A stretch of DNA of 12,814 nt from Aquincola sp. (GTDB lineage Bacteria; Pseudomonadota; Gammaproteobacteria; Burkholderiales; Burkholderiaceae_C): positions 1-12,814 of the forward strand of contig JAOUIM010000057.1 of NCBI GenBank assembly GCA_029884035.1, read 5' to 3'. The notes beneath the pieces are model-generated. The model made no database searches and was not told the origin of the DNA. It saw only the letters and a program-made list of their open reading frames with translations. How positions within the stretch are numbered: position 1 is the first letter of the stretch; every line of letters begins with the position of its first letter. The position numbers and the translations under genes are program-made. This document shows, piece after piece, positions 12,581 to 12,814 of the stretch.

Positions 12581-12814
12581 TTGAGCAGGCTGCACTTCCC
12601 CGGAACCCGACGTTTCGACCTCGCCTGTCTCGGCCGGCTGGCGGTCGACCTCTACGCGCAGCAGGTCGGCTCGCGCCTGGAGGACGTCGCGAGCTTCGCC
12701 AAGTACCTCGGCGGCAGCTCGGCCAACATCGCGTTCGGCGCCGCGCGGCTGGGCATGAAGGCGGCGATGATCTCGCGCGTCGGCGACGAGCAGATGGGCC
12801 GCTTCCTGGTCGAG
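12581..12814 (+). CDS. iolC: 5-dehydro-2-deoxygluconokinase, N-terminal part (cut by window edge)
   Basis: Only the first 78 codons are present, open to the right edge. They encode the N-terminus of a PfkB-family kinase: FDLACLGRLAVDLYAQQVG (12-30) and KYLGGSSANIAFGAARLG (41-58), then ISRVGDEQMGRF (64-75), the pattern typical of IolC. IolC phosphorylates 2-deoxy-5-keto-gluconate late in inositol catabolism. In many Proteobacteria it is fused to a C-terminal aldolase-like domain, which cannot be checked here. The start is TTG at 12581, set by the AAAGGAGG ribosome site; the next in-frame ATG is codon 59, already inside the conserved domain. It is transcribed divergently from the SDR-iolG operon, and other iol genes probably follow. 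A different PfkB sugar kinase is possible but less likely. Confidence 0.85.
   Translation, partial: MSRLHFPGTRRFDLACLGRLAVDLYAQQVGSRLEDVASFAKYLGGSSANIAFGAARLGMKAAMISRVGDEQMGRFLVE

Overview
This is a very GC-rich window. Its codon choice (G/C at nearly every third position) and gene types (a COG1840-type ABC transporter with a fused permease, IolC/IolG, a ModE-like regulator, cytochrome P460) suggest a betaproteobacterium of the Burkholderiales (Comamonadaceae/Sphaerotilaceae type). The taxonomic placement is inferred from style, not from a marker gene.

Layout. (1) Bases 1-865 hold no convincing gene. They contain a cluster of CTATGC(A/G)TAG-like repeats, a 348-bp segment (134-481) bounded by inverted repeats that looks like a MITE or transposon remnant, a 32-bp palindrome abutting it, and one weak reverse-strand reading frame. 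(2) 866-3215 holds three small-molecule/regulatory genes: a VOC-fold (glyoxalase-like) protein on +, a convergent glutathione S-transferase on -, and a divergent one-component regulator with a ModE-like helix-turn-helix joined to a molybdate-binding-like domain. (3) 3324-3845 encodes an exported single-heme cytochrome P460/c'-beta family protein, with a CRP/FNR-like dyad upstream that overlaps the stop codon of the regulator. (4) 3853-12397 is one tightly packed reverse-strand operon. In transcription order it reads SDR oxidoreductase, iolG (inositol 2-dehydrogenase), a second Gfo/Idh/MocA dehydrogenase, an inositol monophosphatase-family phosphatase, then the binding protein, fused permease and ATPase of an ABC importer, and a small cupin. 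(5) From 12581 to the end runs the divergent start of iolC (5-dehydro-2-deoxygluconokinase), cut off by the window edge.

Working model (inference): region 4 plus iolC is a catabolic locus for a phosphorylated or otherwise modified inositol or sugar. The importer is of the type often auto-annotated as a ferric iron transporter, but its binding protein lacks the adjacent-tyrosine iron motif. It is co-transcribed with a cytoplasmic inositol-phosphatase homologue and inositol dehydrogenases. A coherent pathway would be uptake of a phospho-polyol, removal of phosphate by the IMPase, oxidation by IolG, its paralogue and/or the SDR, and entry into the Iol pathway through IolC. The remaining iol genes would be expected beyond the right edge. 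This functional proposal is the most interesting part of the window.
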